NCBI GenBank assembly: GCA_964036195.1
Contig: OZ038458.1
Coordinates: forward strand, 8,321,832-8,385,831
DNA from: Sphaerolaimus hirsutus
Taxonomy: Eukaryota; Nematoda; Chromadorea; Monhysterida; Sphaerolaimidae
Direction of reading: 5' to 3'
DNA length: 64,000 nt
Shown here: positions 51,041 to 62,776 of the stretch, piece by piece
Layout of the letters: each line of letters opens with the position of its first letter
Position numbering within the stretch: position 1 is the first letter of the stretch
The notes under the pieces: model-generated
Databases searched by the model: none
The model's input: only the letters and a program-made list of their open reading frames with translations
Told to the model about the DNA's origin: nothing
Made by a program: the position numbers and the translations under genes

Positions 51041-52580
51041 CCTAAATGGCATCTAATCCGCTTGGCATCTGGACCCGGATAGCATGGATTTCTGCCTGCT
51101 TGGCATCTAGACCTGCTTGGCATCTATCCTATGCTGGATGCCAAGCGGACTGTGGCATAGATACCAAACGCGCGGGCAGGGCCAGATGCCAAGCGGGCAG
51201 GGGGGGTCTACATGTTCAGTGTATCATGTGCACAAAAAATATGAATTCAAAATGGGTAAAAATTTCAATGTTTTTCCCAATTCTTATTTTCAGATGTCAA
51301 GTGTCTCTGAATTTTTATATTTAAATGCAAATATGAGTACCATTTGAAATGGGGAAGAAGGGTATATACATGCATGCCCATGTAAATTCATAAATACAAT
51401 TCTTTAGTAACCCTGTAAGAGTGCCTACTAGAATACATTTTTATCAAGCCATTTTTTTGTGGGAATTGCATTTTGGGACACAGTGCATGTAAAAAGCCTC
51501 AGTGTTAAGGGGCAACACTCAAATTGATTGATCATTTTTGGAAACAGCTTTGTAAACTTCCATGTGTATTGGGTCACCCTGTTCAAGTGGCTTTCAACAT
51601 TGAGTTCCAGCAGTGTTCACATGGAATTTTAACTTATTTACAGGGTGGCCTACATTAGTGGATTCCTAGTTTCCCAGTTTAGTGCATATGGCTAAATTTC
51701 AATCAAACACAGTATTTGGATGAACACAACACTAAATATATTGATCAATATTTTATTTCAATTTCACATTTCAAATTGGCTGATTTTGAGAAAATTAAAT
51801 TAAATATGATCCCAAAAAATCTGTTAAAAATATATCATTTGACCATCTATTTCTAAGACACCATGTACACAATATTCAATGCATATCTCACCACACTACC
51901 CAGATCCATTTGTGTGTTGCCCCTTAACACTGAGGCTTTTTACATGCTTAAAATGCAATTCCTACCAAAAAAATGGCTTGATAAATTTTTTTCTGGTAGC
52001 CACTCTTACAGGGTTACTAAAGAATTGTATGTATGAATTTGCATGGGCATGCATTTATTTATCTACCCTTCTTCCCCATTTCAAACAGTACTTATATTTG
52101 CATTTAAATAAAAAAATTCAGAGACACTTGACATCTGAAAACAATAATTGGGAAAAACATTGAAATTTTTACACATTTTGAATTCATATTTTTTGTGCAC
52201 ATGACACTGGACTGGATAAATACATGTACTCCTATAACAATAAGTTGCAGGGTTCAGCTAGTAATATTTCAGCTGTGCAAGTAAAGGTTCAGCATGAATT
52301 TTTGAGAAAAAACAACAACATCTTTTGTCAGAATTCATTTTGGGACATCATGCATGCACAGGCACGCAACAGCCCGCCATGAGGCACAGAGGCCATGAGA
52401 CTGTCTCGTGGGTGTGTATGTGTGGGGGGGTTCAGCCCGCTTGGCATCTACATCCACACAGCATGTAGCCTGCTTGGCATCTATGGGACGATAGATGCCA
52501 CGCAGGTCTAGATGCCATGCAGGCAGAAATCCATGCCACGCGGGTCCAGATGCCATGCAGGTTTAGATGCCGAGCGGTGC
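51041..52580. mobile_element. Large foldback element, about 1.5 kb, GGCATCTA repeats in arms
   Basis: Two inverted arms of roughly 500-700 bp. The left arm runs TTGGCATCTGGACCCGGATA ... GTGCACAAAAAATATGAATTC ... CAGTGTTAAGGGGCAACAC. The right arm mirrors it in reverse, GTGTTGCCCCTTAACACTG ... GAATTCATATTTTTTGTGCAC ... GGGTCCAGATGCC. The centre is near 51.7 kb. Arm tips contain several TGCTTGGCATCTA copies. It lies between CGGGACC-type repeat sequence on the left and GAACCCTAAATTCC on the right. No transposase-like ORF was found. Confidence 0.85.
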
Positions 52581-53546
52581 AGACTCGTTTGAACCCTAAA
52601 TTCCGATTCCGATTCTGGTCAATTCCGATTTTAGTTTGTCGCAGAACGATTTCCAAACCTGATTTCGCTACGTCGAAATATAGGTAAATGTTGGCGTGTG
52701 CATTTGAAAATCTGCGGTGCGGTTTCGTGAACTTAACTGAAGTTACATCAATTAGATCGTTCACATTTAAATGTCTTCTAGAGTGTACGATACCAAGCCA
52801 AGTGGTGGGTTTCTCAGAACTGGAACATTTCTTGAAGAATCAAAATAAGAATCCTAGAAAACACCATTTCTTTTTCCAGGAAGATGGTGAAAACAACGCA
52901 AATATGAATAGACGCGGCACCGGTCTTAAGCTCTGCTGATTGATAGCACTAAGTAAGTGTGCCTGTGATAAACACTCCATTTCAACCCATTCGCTTTGCC
53001 ATCGTCGCACAAGGCCCTATCGGGCTCTTATGTGAAAAGGTTCCCGGTGCTGGCGCCATTTTCCTTTAATTTTCATATATTATCCATGAAAAATTGTAGA
53101 CCTGTAGCGTCATCCACACTCGTGCAATTAATTTTACGACGTCCAAATCACGCTGAGCTGTAATCTCGGCTTAATGGAAAATTTTTGGTCCTCCTGGTCA
53201 GCAACGAGGGTTGAACTTAAATGTGAACAAATGTCGGTAGTGTGAAATAACAAGTGCTTCATGAAGTTAAAGTAAATTATATTTCAATGGAAGTGCTTGC
53301 CACTTTGAACATTCCTTACTGCTTATCAGTTTACTGTACATAGCAACTAGCGTTAGAAAAACTCCAGGCGCCAATGGCGCCATGGCATTGGCGCCCTTTG
53401 ACGACATTCCATCACTGATAGCAACTTGTGGAATGGGTACCGGCAGAGAAAAACGTAAAAATCCGCAGCACTGAATCGATACTGAGTGAGATTATCAATG
53501 TTGATTTACTTCATGTTCTGTCGTAGCTCAAAAGTAGTTATACCCA

Positions 53547-53746
53547 GGTATACTCGGCGGACCGCAAAGTGTATGTGTGGAAAACTACCATAATTTATGA
53601 TTCAAATCTTGTGATAAATTTCGTAATCAATTTTCCATAGTAAAAACGAAACGAAAATGATGTAAAAACTGTAAAAATTTTGGTGCATTATTCCGGTGGG
53701 TTATGGTAGGTTTTCATACGAAGTGTGATGTCCGTCGAGTATACCT
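53547..53746. mobile_element. MITE, GGTATACTCGGCGGAC family (copy 5)
   Basis: Ends GGTATACTCGGCGGACCGCA and the mirror GTGATGTCCGTCGAGTATACC, with TTCCATAGTAAAAACGAAA in the centre. It is intergenic, about 1.1 kb upstream of the collagen-olfactomedin start. Confidence 0.88.
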
Positions 53747-53806
53747 AATTACGAAATTTTCACCTTTCAATTATTGTGCTTGAGTTTATTGTACTCCTTC
53801 TGCGGA

Positions 53807-54313
53807 GTAGAGTTGTTAAAAGTACTGAATTTTTTTCAAAGTATACGTAAACGTAAATATTGTTTTACTCACCCCCTGAGTACAGAAAACGTAAAGTAAT
53901 TTTTTTTTACTTTTACTCATGAGTAAACATGAGTAAAATACTTTTTTTCCCAGAAAACGTAAGAGTGGGTACTTTTTTTGTAGAATTTTGCCTCAATTTT
54001 CACTAAACATCACTAATTTTCATATCTTTTCGTCCAGTTCAACCTTCAAATTCACTAGTTCATGTGTTGTTTGTCTGTTTTCAGCTATTTTTGACAAGTT
54101 TTCGTATTTTTCGCCTTTTTCTCCATTTTTCCTTATCTATGTCTTGAAAAAGCCTATAACAAAGCCTGTTTGAAGTGCGTTTTCTGTACTCGAGTACTTT
54201 CAAAAATTATACATAATGCGAGTACAGGTACTTTTTTCAAAGTATACGTAAACGTATTTACTCTAGTAAATATACGTACTTTTTGAGTAAACGTAAATAC
54301 GTTTTAACAACTA
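53807..54313. mobile_element. Element with AGTTGTTAAAA ends and ACGTAAACGTAAATA repeats (copy 2)
   Basis: Ends AGAGTTGTTAAAAGTACT and CGTTTTAACAACTAT. The interior carries ACGTAAACGTAAAT words and the shared core in reverse (CTTTTTCTCCATTTTTCC ... CTTGAAAAAGCCTATA) at about 54107-54165. Related to 19467-19848. Confidence 0.75.
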
Positions 54314-54834
54314 TACTGCGAAGCACTGCGTCATACCTTCATTCTATTCGAATTAAAAAAACCATGTGGCAACATTTGCGTATTGTCTGATTAGTAATTA
54401 CAACGTCAGATATGGTCCGTACGACACCATTCAAATTGCGTCATGGGAGCTTATTAAACTCAAAAGTCAAGATAAATTATGGTGGCCTGTTCAAAATGCC
54501 AGTATTATATCAGAGATTGTGGCGTCAGAAAAATGAACCGTGAACCTGCCAAGGTAGCAAAACTAGTAAAATTCGTGTCGTCATCAGTTCACAAACCGCC
54601 ATGACCCAAAAATTGCGGCGTTTTATCATCACTACCATTGGGCCCTATCCCTTGTTTGCGTAGTCGTAAAACTGCGGCTGAAGCATTGCGATGACTGAAC
54701 GACACATTGCCAGTTTATCAATGTCATTATTGAATGTAATGTGATGACTCGAATGCTTATCAAACAGCTGAAAGTGTCAAAATAAAATTACCCGATAAAA
54801 CTTCTGCAAACTATTTTCCGGACCACCAACAAAC

Positions 54835-57800
54835 ATGCACGCTGAGAATGAGCTTCTAACCGCGGATCAAGCGACAACTTCGGGTGAGCCGCGCGGCACA
54901 AAATCTGCCGCCGCCACTGCGAAATATCGCCGACGAATAAAACTTCTCTACGCGCTGCACCTGACCACATCTGTACTTTTTCTTGCCGCTTTTGTACACT
55001 TGCGGACGGAAATCGAGAGATACAGGCGGTTGCCGCCGGCGTGCTGCAGAGGAAAAAAATCTGAGGAAGCTTTCATCAAAAGAAGGTTTTTTGGCATTCT
55101 TTTACTCATATTTAAACCTCTAAAAATGCACCAATCAGGTGCAAATCCCAAGTCAAGTTACAAGTCAAAGTCAAATTAGTCAAATTACAAGTAAAAAGTT
55201 TGCTTCATTTTTTACTTTTAATGTGACTTCTCATTTTACTTATTATTTCACTCCTCATTTCACTTCTCACTCTACTTCTCACTTCTAAACAGTTTCTTAC
55301 TTCTCCACTTGCGAAATTATCACCAGCACAATTACTTATTTAGATCAGTCCCCGTGGGAGCGGCGGCAGGCGGGGATGACGCTATGCAGGCGGATGCTGG
55401 CATTGAAGACAACCGGGCGGACACTTGGCCCAGTCGCGACGCCAGGGCCAACATTGACGTGTGTAGACCATTTATATCATCTTCATTTATCTATGAATCT
55501 ATGAAAATAACATGACTCAGAGCTGTTAACACGCGGCGCAGACCAGCGGTTTGCCGTCCACGTGCGACACGCTCCACGAACGCTGCTCGGCCACCGGTCG
55601 CAAACTGCGCGGCACCCCCGGCCACCAGGGTCAGAGGGGTCCCAGGGGGTTGCCCGGAGAACTGGGCACCGTGGGCGAGATGGGTGCTATAGGGCCCCAG
55701 GTTTGTCGGGGCGGAATGGCTTTGTTTTTTGGAGTAGTCTGGCACGACCAGGGTTGGCAAAATCTCAGAAAAAAATAAAAATAAAATAAAAATAAAATGG
55801 AATATTCGAGAATAAAATAAAATAAAATAAAATGGAAAATTTAAGAATAAAAACAAAAATTGTATAAAAATTCGAATTTTTGTAAATTTTTTGTAAAATT
55901 GTATAAAAATTAGTGTTTTTGTAAAATTGTATAAAAATTCACATTTTTTTGTAAAATTTTGTCTCATTGCTTGAGTCTCTACCTGTTTATTCATCGATCT
56001 GGGGGGGCAGTTCCAAGCATTGTAAAGTGTCAAATGTCATATAAAATGTCATGCAAAGTGTCAATTGTCATGACAAATGTAAAGTAAAGTGTAAATTGTC
56101 ATGACATGTAAAAATTAAAGTATCAGTTGTCAAGCAAATTGTGTTCAAATCTCAGGTTTTATTTCAAAATCTTATGTTTTGTATCCAAATTATGTTGTTG
56201 TTGACTCCAAATCTTATGTGAACATTTGGATACAAAAACATAAGATTTGGAGATAAAACATACTATGGATACAAAAACACAAGATTTGGATACACAATTT
56301 ACACTTTGCATGACATTTGTCATGACAATTGCCACTTTGCTTGAAATTTTACATGACACTTGACATTTTGCTTGACAATTGATACTTTACTTTACATTTG
56401 TCATGACAATTGACACTTTGCATGACATTTTACAAATGTGCCCAGCACACTCCAGTAGTCCTTCTACTGAAAATGCAAACCATTCTTATCAATAATTGAA
56501 AGTTTACACTTGCAGCTAGCTAACAACACATACTGCATGCAACTTTTGAAAAGTAAGGGAAAAATTTGTCACAGGTTTTTCATGTATAGGTCTAATTAGG
56601 TATAACAATTTTCTGGCCTTGCATGCATGTTTATGATTTTTTGTAAAATTTTTGTACAATTTTTGTAAAATTTTTGTAAAATGTGTCATTTTATTTTATT
56701 AATGACTTTTGGGAATAAAATAAAATAAAATAAAATGAAACAAGAATAAAATTAAAATAAAATAAAATTTTTATACAATTTTTATACAATTTTACTAAAA
56801 TGAATTTTTATAAAACCAACCCTGGGCACGACGATGTAAATACGATTTTCACAGCTTGTCAACGTCCATGTGCAGGAAAAATATGAAGTAGTGCGAAAAC
56901 GTGAAAAGTGGCGAGTCAAGTGACAAATAAACTTATAACTTATGTTGATTTACTTGTTTCTTTCAGCTTTACGTGTGTAGTAGTTGATTGTTATTCAAAA
57001 TTACACTTGTAACTCGCGTTAGATACCATCTACTTTTCTCATTATACTTTTCTTGTCACTTGACAACTTTGTCAACTGGTCCAATGTTCCTCATCCCAAT
57101 TTCTTTAACAAAATTGCAGGGTCCCCCTGGACAAAGGGGGCTTCAAGGGCCAGTGGGACCAGATGGAAGGTGCAACTGTTCTGTTGAGGATATCAATGAT
57201 TTGACCAAAGTTTGCAGTCTTGACAATTTGAGCTTTATGGTATGCTAAAACACAATCACTTTGCTTGTTGCAGCCACCTGAATTCATGAAGACAACTTCA
57301 GAAACTGCGCCAGTGACTGACATCGTTGACAAGTTCTCATACAGTGAAATGTTTAATGAGACAGCAGAAAGTTTGCTTTTTTCAATTTTTAAAAGGGGCG
57401 TCGATTTTGTCATATTTACATAATTAGATACAATCGCTAACATGCAGATATCACTGATCTGACGTCGTCGACAACGACCAGCACTACAACAACACAATGT
57501 GCGTCTTGAAAATTTCTGAAAAATGTGTAGGCTAAAATTAGTGTTAAAATAGTGAAGAGTTTGGGAACTGCACAGTTTTCATTGTATAAACTCAATTTTA
57601 CCATATATATCACATAGTAAATAATAACCCAATAAAATTAAACTTTTTTTTCACCAGAAAAAATGGGTCAGCGAAAATCACAAGTCATCCCTATCATGTC
57701 ATCGCAGATATAGGCCCAACTGTAGCCTACACGGGCCCCCCAACAATGGGGCCAAACCGTCGCAGTACGTGCATTTGATTTGACCTATCCCACTCAAATC

Positions 57801-60800
57801 AATGACGTCACTACCGTAACCCCCATTACGCAGCCTGTAGACTGCTGACTTATCCACCGAATCAAACAATTGGAATATCAGTGTTGCACGCGCGCTCGCA
57901 GTACGGATACATTGGTTCCTGGATGAGAGATGCGCACCCTATTAGTAGGGTGGAGGCGAAAAGATATTGGGTAAATTTGAGTGACTTACTGCTTTGCGAT
58001 TTCGGATAAGTTAGGTATGAATAGGTACTTATATATAATAGGTTAATGCTAGTTTCGACCCATTTTGCTATACTAGCAACCGAGCTGGGTCATCATCAGC
58101 AGCAACTCAGTTTTTAAAAACTTAAAAATATTTTTAACTTGCACTCAACTTACACCACCGCCGAACTCTCAACAACTTATGTCTTTAATTGGTTGTTTTT
58201 TTTACAGATTCTATAGTACATTTTGTTCATACTGTTCCGATATTTTGAAACGGAATCGAACTGAATTTTTGGATCAGTGCCAACTTTTAATTGTACATTT
58301 GATGTGGTGGTGTCAAAGATGGTGTGCGCGCTTTATTCGACTCTTTCATTCCGGAGAATTGTGTAGTGATAAGTCGCTCGAATTTACAGGGAATTTTAAA
58401 TTTTTTAATTCGAAATAAATTGTTTGCGGCGCTTTTCATTTTTGGCACTCTGATTTTTTTAAATGTTGCATGTTGCAGGTGACAGATGAATATGCGAGCG
58501 AAGTCGTTTATGAATATGAAGATGAGAAACGTCTGAAAGACAAGGACCAAATGTGGAAGTCTGTTGCATAAAAACCAATATCACCTACCCTAAATCCTCG
58601 AATAATACCCCAGGGGAGTTATTTTTTCCTCGGACGTTTTGGAGGGGGAGTTATTCAAGGGGGGGGGGGGAGATATTCGAGGGGGGGAGTTATTTTTTCC
58701 TCAGAAAACTTGGACTTTATTCATTGCATGGATGTAGTCTGTAACTCATGTAATTCATGTATTTAACTGTCCAACAACAACAAAAAGAGTGTATACATTG
58801 CATACACATCATGTATTTGCTTTCGCTGCTGTAGGCTCATATTATTCTGTATTTTTGTATTGTATTGTTTTCATCCAAAGGGGTAGTTATTCATGAGGGG
58901 GGAGTTATTCAAGGGGGGAGTTATTTTTTCCTCGCCTCGCCAACAGGGGGGAGTTTTTCGAGGGGGGGGGGGGTCTTATACGAGGATTTGCGGTATTTTA
59001 CAATTTTTTCATTAAAGTGTTTGAAATTTTCCAACCTTCAAAATGGCAGATACTTTCTGGACTATTTGGCTGCTGGAACCGGCGGTCTAATTTACAGTGG
59101 TTCTTATTTGTACCACAGGCTTGGTGCACCAATTATCATCAGATACGACATGCTCACAAATCGGGAAGTCTCAAAAGTCAGTCACAAATGACCACGCAAT
59201 TTTTACTGCATTCTCGATTGCATAAATATTGCCAATGCGCAGGTAATCCCGGGCATGAACTACCGTGATTGTCGCGAGCTAGGAAAGCCAACGAAAGACC
59301 ATAGATTTGAAAATTGCCATCCATCTGAGAGACACCCTTACCTTTATAATTTGCCGCACAACTTTGTTGATTTTGCCGCCGACGAAAATGGGATATGGAT
59401 GGTGTACGGAAGCAATGTACCGGTGGGCAACATGAAGCGCAGAAATTTTCCGCATTTGGTTGTTACCATGTTGGACTTTCAGGTGAGGGTATTCGACCTT
59501 TTGGGGCCTTAAAATAGACAGATGGTGAGAAAAAGTTTCAATTGGCAGTCATGTTTACAGCCCCAATAAGAACCGGGGCCAGTTCCGCAAATTGAGACGT
59601 GAGAAGTAAAAATGGCAAGAGCGACGTGAATTAATATTTAAAATGGCAAAAGCGTAGACAAATTACGTTTTTTTTACTTTGGCGCCCGGCGCCATTGGCG
59701 CCTGGCGCTATTTCCTCTGGCGCCCTTTAGCGCCTGGCGCCAATTTTTTGAATGGCGCCATTGTACTTGCGCACACTAGTTTTCACACGAAATTTCGAAA
59801 ACTCACAAATCAGCTTAGAACGCATCTGGGTTTTCTATAATGAGGTGTCCGTCAACTAGTTGACAGAGATTAAAGATGGCTTATTGTGGAAAACTCAAAC
59901 ATGTTCAAAGCTCATTTATGAGTTTTCGAAATTTCGTGAGAAAACTAGTGTGCGCAGGACCATTGGCGCATGGCGTCATTTATCCTGGCGCTTTTCAACC
60001 ACTACACCCCACTACTGCGACCCTTCACCGCCCAGACCCTCTCGATGGTGCGCACGTGGCACCTGCACTGGGTGGACGCGCGCAAGCTGGCCAACACGTT
60101 CGTCATGTGCGGCGTGCTGTACGGCGTCGACGACGGCACCAGGAGGAACGCAAAGATCAATTTTGGATACGATTTGTTCGCCAATCAGAGCGTCAAGATT
60201 AATGTGGATTGGTTCAATCCGGACAAGTTAGTTTTTAGATGGGCGCTGAGATGGGAGGGAACGTTATCATTCTGATATGGGAGAAGGTTTCGGGATACTG
60301 ATATGCAATTCCGTCACTGAAGCCAGGTGCTTATTGGTGGTCCGCACACCAGTTGACACCCAGATTTAAGCTTCACGTGTCGCAGAGTTATCTTCCAATG
60401 AATTTGCCGTAAAATTTATATTTCAACATTCAGCTTTAACATAGGATCCGATGAGACTCATGTATAGTGACATTTCATTAGCAGTCTCAGCGTCAGAAAA
60501 TCGGAGCAAACGATTATAAACTTCAAACAAAAACATTGGAGATGTTCATTTCGAGTTCGCTCTGTGACACATAAAGCCGAAATCTGAGTTGACAGACCAG
60601 TTTACACACAAGTGCGCACACGGTTATTGGCCCCACACACGCTAATTGACATCGACACCAAATGTAACCTGGTTCCGATCCCGATTCAAAGCTTGCTAAC
60701 GAGCCGACGAACGACGTTCAAACTCAAGTTTTGAATCGGGATCGGAACCAGTTGACATTTGGTGCCGATGCCAACTAGCGTGTGTGGGGACATTGGGGCA

Positions 60801-61151
60801 TGATCCAAATACAGAATCTTCAGCATACTGAATACCCAATTCTGCCAACCTTCTCAGTTCTAGGCATCCGAAATTATTCTCCCGGTGCACTTTCCTGCAA
60901 CTCAACATCCCCCCCACAGAAAAACGACCTCCCTAGACTACAACCCGGACGACAGGCGCCTGTACTACTACAACAACGGGCAGCTGCTGTCGGTGAACAT
61001 GCGCGTGACCACCAAGCACCAAGCTCCGCCCACAACAACCACTACCACGAGCACGCAAAGCAGTACGGAGACGATAACTACAGCTGGGGAGATTGAGGTT
61101 GGGACTAGTGAGAGAAGTGTAGTGTATAATGATACGGCTGTTGAAGAGTGA
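54835..61151 (+). CDS. Type II membrane collagen-olfactomedin protein (gliomedin/UNC-122-like)
   Basis: Exons 54835-55085, 55344-55458, 55542-55700, 57120-57209, 57274-57370, 57448-57498, 57708-57764, 57882-57970, 58479-58552, 59050-59176, 59243-59482, 60036-60226 and 60920-61151. All phases agree, giving 590 aa (human gliomedin about 550). No signal peptide: a basic segment (KYRRR) then a hydrophobic anchor at about residues 36-56, so type II topology with the C-terminus outside. Cys-containing linker, then one uninterrupted Gly-X-Y block at about 146-192 (GTPGHQGQRGPRG ... GPPGQRGLQGPVG). A Thr/Ser-rich stalk precedes the olfactomedin domain at about 275-540: YIGSWMRDA, YWVTDEYASE, AAGTGGLIYSGSYLYHR, HNFVDFAADENGIWMVYG, MCGVLYGVDDG, LDYNPDDRRLYYYNNGQLL. 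It ends in a Thr-rich tail. Family members act at cell surfaces and in matrix, in nematodes at neuromuscular junctions and coelomocytes. Exons 57708-57764 and the start of 57882 are chosen by phase and are the least certain. Confidence 0.92.
55749..56824 (-). mobile_element. hAT-like element, CAGGGTTGG family (copy 2)
   Basis: 1076 bp, CAGGGTTGGCAAAATCTCAG ... TTTTATAAAACCAACCCTG, with a perfect 8-bp duplication GGCACGAC (55741-55748 and 56825-56832). It is inverted relative to 8539-9416; they share the GTGTGCTGGGCACATTTGTAAAAT segment. It carries a nested TGTCAA foldback whose GGGGGGCAGTTCCAAGC end is at about 56001. It lies in the collagen-olfactomedin intron after exon 55542-55700, 48 bp past the donor. 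Confidence 0.93.
58586..58997. mobile_element. MITE with CCTAAATCCTCGAATAATAC ends
   Basis: Inverted ends ACCCTAAATCCTCGAATAATACCCC and GGGGTCTTATACGAGGATTTGCGGTA. Subterminal GGGGGAGTTATTTTTTCCTC repeats are shared with 50477-50832. It lies in a collagen-olfactomedin intron immediately after the exon ending at 58552. Confidence 0.82.
59577..59765. repeat. Half of the GGGGCCAGTTCCGCAAATTG MITE plus GGCGCC repeats
   Basis: 59577-59690 matches the left arm of the 41078 element (GGGCCAGTTCCGCAAATTGAGACGTGAGAAG) without its right arm. It runs into a GGCGCCATTGGCGCCTGGCGC palindromic tract to about 59765. That may be a truncated copy interrupted by another element. It lies in a collagen-olfactomedin intron. 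Confidence 0.6.
59769..59955. mobile_element. Palindromic MITE, CACACTAGTTTT family (copy 2)
   Basis: Arms CACACTAGTTTTCACACGAAATTTCG ... GAACGCATCTGGGTTTTCTA and the mirror ending TTTCGAAATTTCGTGAGAAAACTAGTGTGCGCA. An inner GTCAACTAGTTGAC palindrome as in copy 1 (38049-38258). It lies in the last but one collagen-olfactomedin intron. Confidence 0.85.
60338..60622. mobile_element. Palindromic MITE, GTCCGCACACCAGTTGACA ends
   Basis: Imperfect inverted arms: GTCCGCACACCAGTTGACACC ... CACGTGTCGCAGAG and CTCTGTGACACATAAAGCC ... AGTTGACAGACCAGTTTACACACAAGTGCGCAC. Related by its ends to the other CACAC-AGTTGACA families. It lies in the last collagen-olfactomedin intron. Confidence 0.7.
60629..60789. 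mobile_element. Palindromic MITE, AGTTGACATCGACACCAAAT family (copy 2)
   Basis: 161 bp, almost fully palindromic: CCCACACACGCTAATTGACATCGACACCAAATG ... GATTCAAAGCTTGC and the mirror TTGAATCGGGATCGGAACC ... CAACTAGCGTGTGTGGGG. It ends 130 bp before the final collagen-olfactomedin exon. Confidence 0.88.
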
Positions 61152-62776
61152 TGTGATGGGTTGTAGTTTGTGGAGTGGAGTTTTTAGCTGTTTTTGGGCG
61201 GTATCACAATTTTCTTTTTTTACACAATTTTTTACACAAGTGTGCTGTTTGCGAAATATCTGGCAACACGGTGGTGAAATTTATTTCACATTAATGTTGG
61301 ATACAAAAACAAGGGAGTGTAACATAAACAGATATCAGCTGGGTAAATCCTTCACTTTACATGTAAAATGTACGCCAAGATAAATATAAATAACTCGAAA
61401 ACAGTCAAAGCTTATAAACATTTCCATCAACAACAAATGCAAAAGCCGCAAATGAACTTACCTACTACATAAATACCTAATACACATATTTTGGGCAGTG
61501 AGAGTTCAGTCTCAAAGGTTTTGGAGTTTTCAGCATTGTCAACGTTATATGTTATATTTACGTTATGTGAAACGAGATACGTCAGACGTTATGTGAAACG
61601 TGTTAATTAACGCAACAGCTAGCCGAAATGCTCCGTAAAAGTCCGCCTAGTTTCAAATACTCGAAACCTCGTGCAACAAAACACGGTCAAATAAATAATA
61701 TTTTCAAACAGCCATCGAGCGTTTTGTCCTGATGACATTTTTAGAATATTATAATGTGATGATATGTACTGTATTTAGCAAAGGGAGCACCTATGCAGTT
61801 CCGTGGCTCAAACGTACAATTTTTTCTGCACTTATGGCACATCCGCCTTCAATCTATCCACAATTCGACAGAAGAAAATTGTTGTTTCACCCACAAAAAC
61901 TGCGAAAATAGCTCCAAGTGAACGGTCATGCGGTGGTCATGGAAGAGAAAGTTTCTAATGTAGTAGTTGAGTAAGTTCACTCAACTACTACACTTATAAG
62001 TGAAAACGAGTCTTTTTTTGCACCAAAACTTCAAAAAAGCAAAAACTCTACTTTACAATGATTAAAAGGGGATAATAAATAAAACAACGCGGCTATGGGA
62101 CCCCAATGTCCAAAAGATGAAACTTCAACATTTTACGGAAATGAAGGCCCACAAAATAAGTAGCTTGGCAAAAACCCACAGATGCAGGTAATGGACAGTT
62201 TGCAGAACGCATTTAATACTTTCGTATTTCAGTTTGTTGGTGAATGACGTAAAAATGGATAATTTTACGGTTAGCTAAGGGGATGTTAAAACAAACAAAA
62301 TGAGATAAAGGTGGGCTGTCTAACATGAACATAAATAAATATAAATAGGAGTGCAGAATATTCACAATTTTCGAGTGCATATTCGGATTTCAACAATATT
62401 CTACAGTACAAATGGTGCCGAAGAAACTGAAACAGTCGCATATCAACATGAAAGGAGCAGTAAACAGCCGCTGGAGTAGAGCGAAATGAAAAAGTATAAT
62501 AGGACATGAATCCAAACTCAATCATCACCTCGAAACTGCATACAAACGTGGAACGTGAACCAATCAGTTATCCAATTTGAACTCATCAGTTTGGCTTGAA
62601 TGCTGATTTATTTACGGGTGACCACAGGAATTCCGTCTCTAGCATAAAAAATCTGGGTACTGATCCCCTGAAAACCAAATTATACCCCAGGCACCCGCAG
62701 CGCACCATTCAAGCACACTACCATAACCCATCCGCATTTTACCTCAAACTACCATAATCCACCCAATACGCCCAAA
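61152..62776. other. Convergent intergenic region
   Basis: 1.6 kb between the stop codons of the collagen-olfactomedin gene (plus) and the innexin (minus). It contains both 3' UTRs and polyadenylation sites. It is AT-rich; none of the repeat families of the window was recognised here, and no ORF looks coding. An AATAAA in AAATAAATAATA near 61691 is a possible plus-strand signal. Confidence 0.55.
62607..62612 (-). terminator. Candidate innexin polyadenylation signal AATAAA
   Basis: On the minus strand, CGTAAATAAATCAGC places an AATAAA about 165 nt after the innexin stop at 62777. Position and sequence are the only support. Confidence 0.4.

Larger units (their letters stand above)
46885..54834. 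other. Intergenic region between par-1 and the collagen-olfactomedin gene
   Basis: No exon was recognised in 8 kb. It contains the CACAC-TAGTTGACAT MITE (46988), a hAT-like element (49016-50156) inside an older CGGGACCGGGACTGG repeat, TACCGTAT-type elements (48770, 50477), a 1.5 kb foldback (51.04-52.58 kb), a GGTATACTCGG MITE (53547) and a TTTTAACAACT element (53807). About 47.2-48.5 kb and 52.6-53.3 kb are plain AT-rich DNA in which I see nothing specific. Confidence 0.6.
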
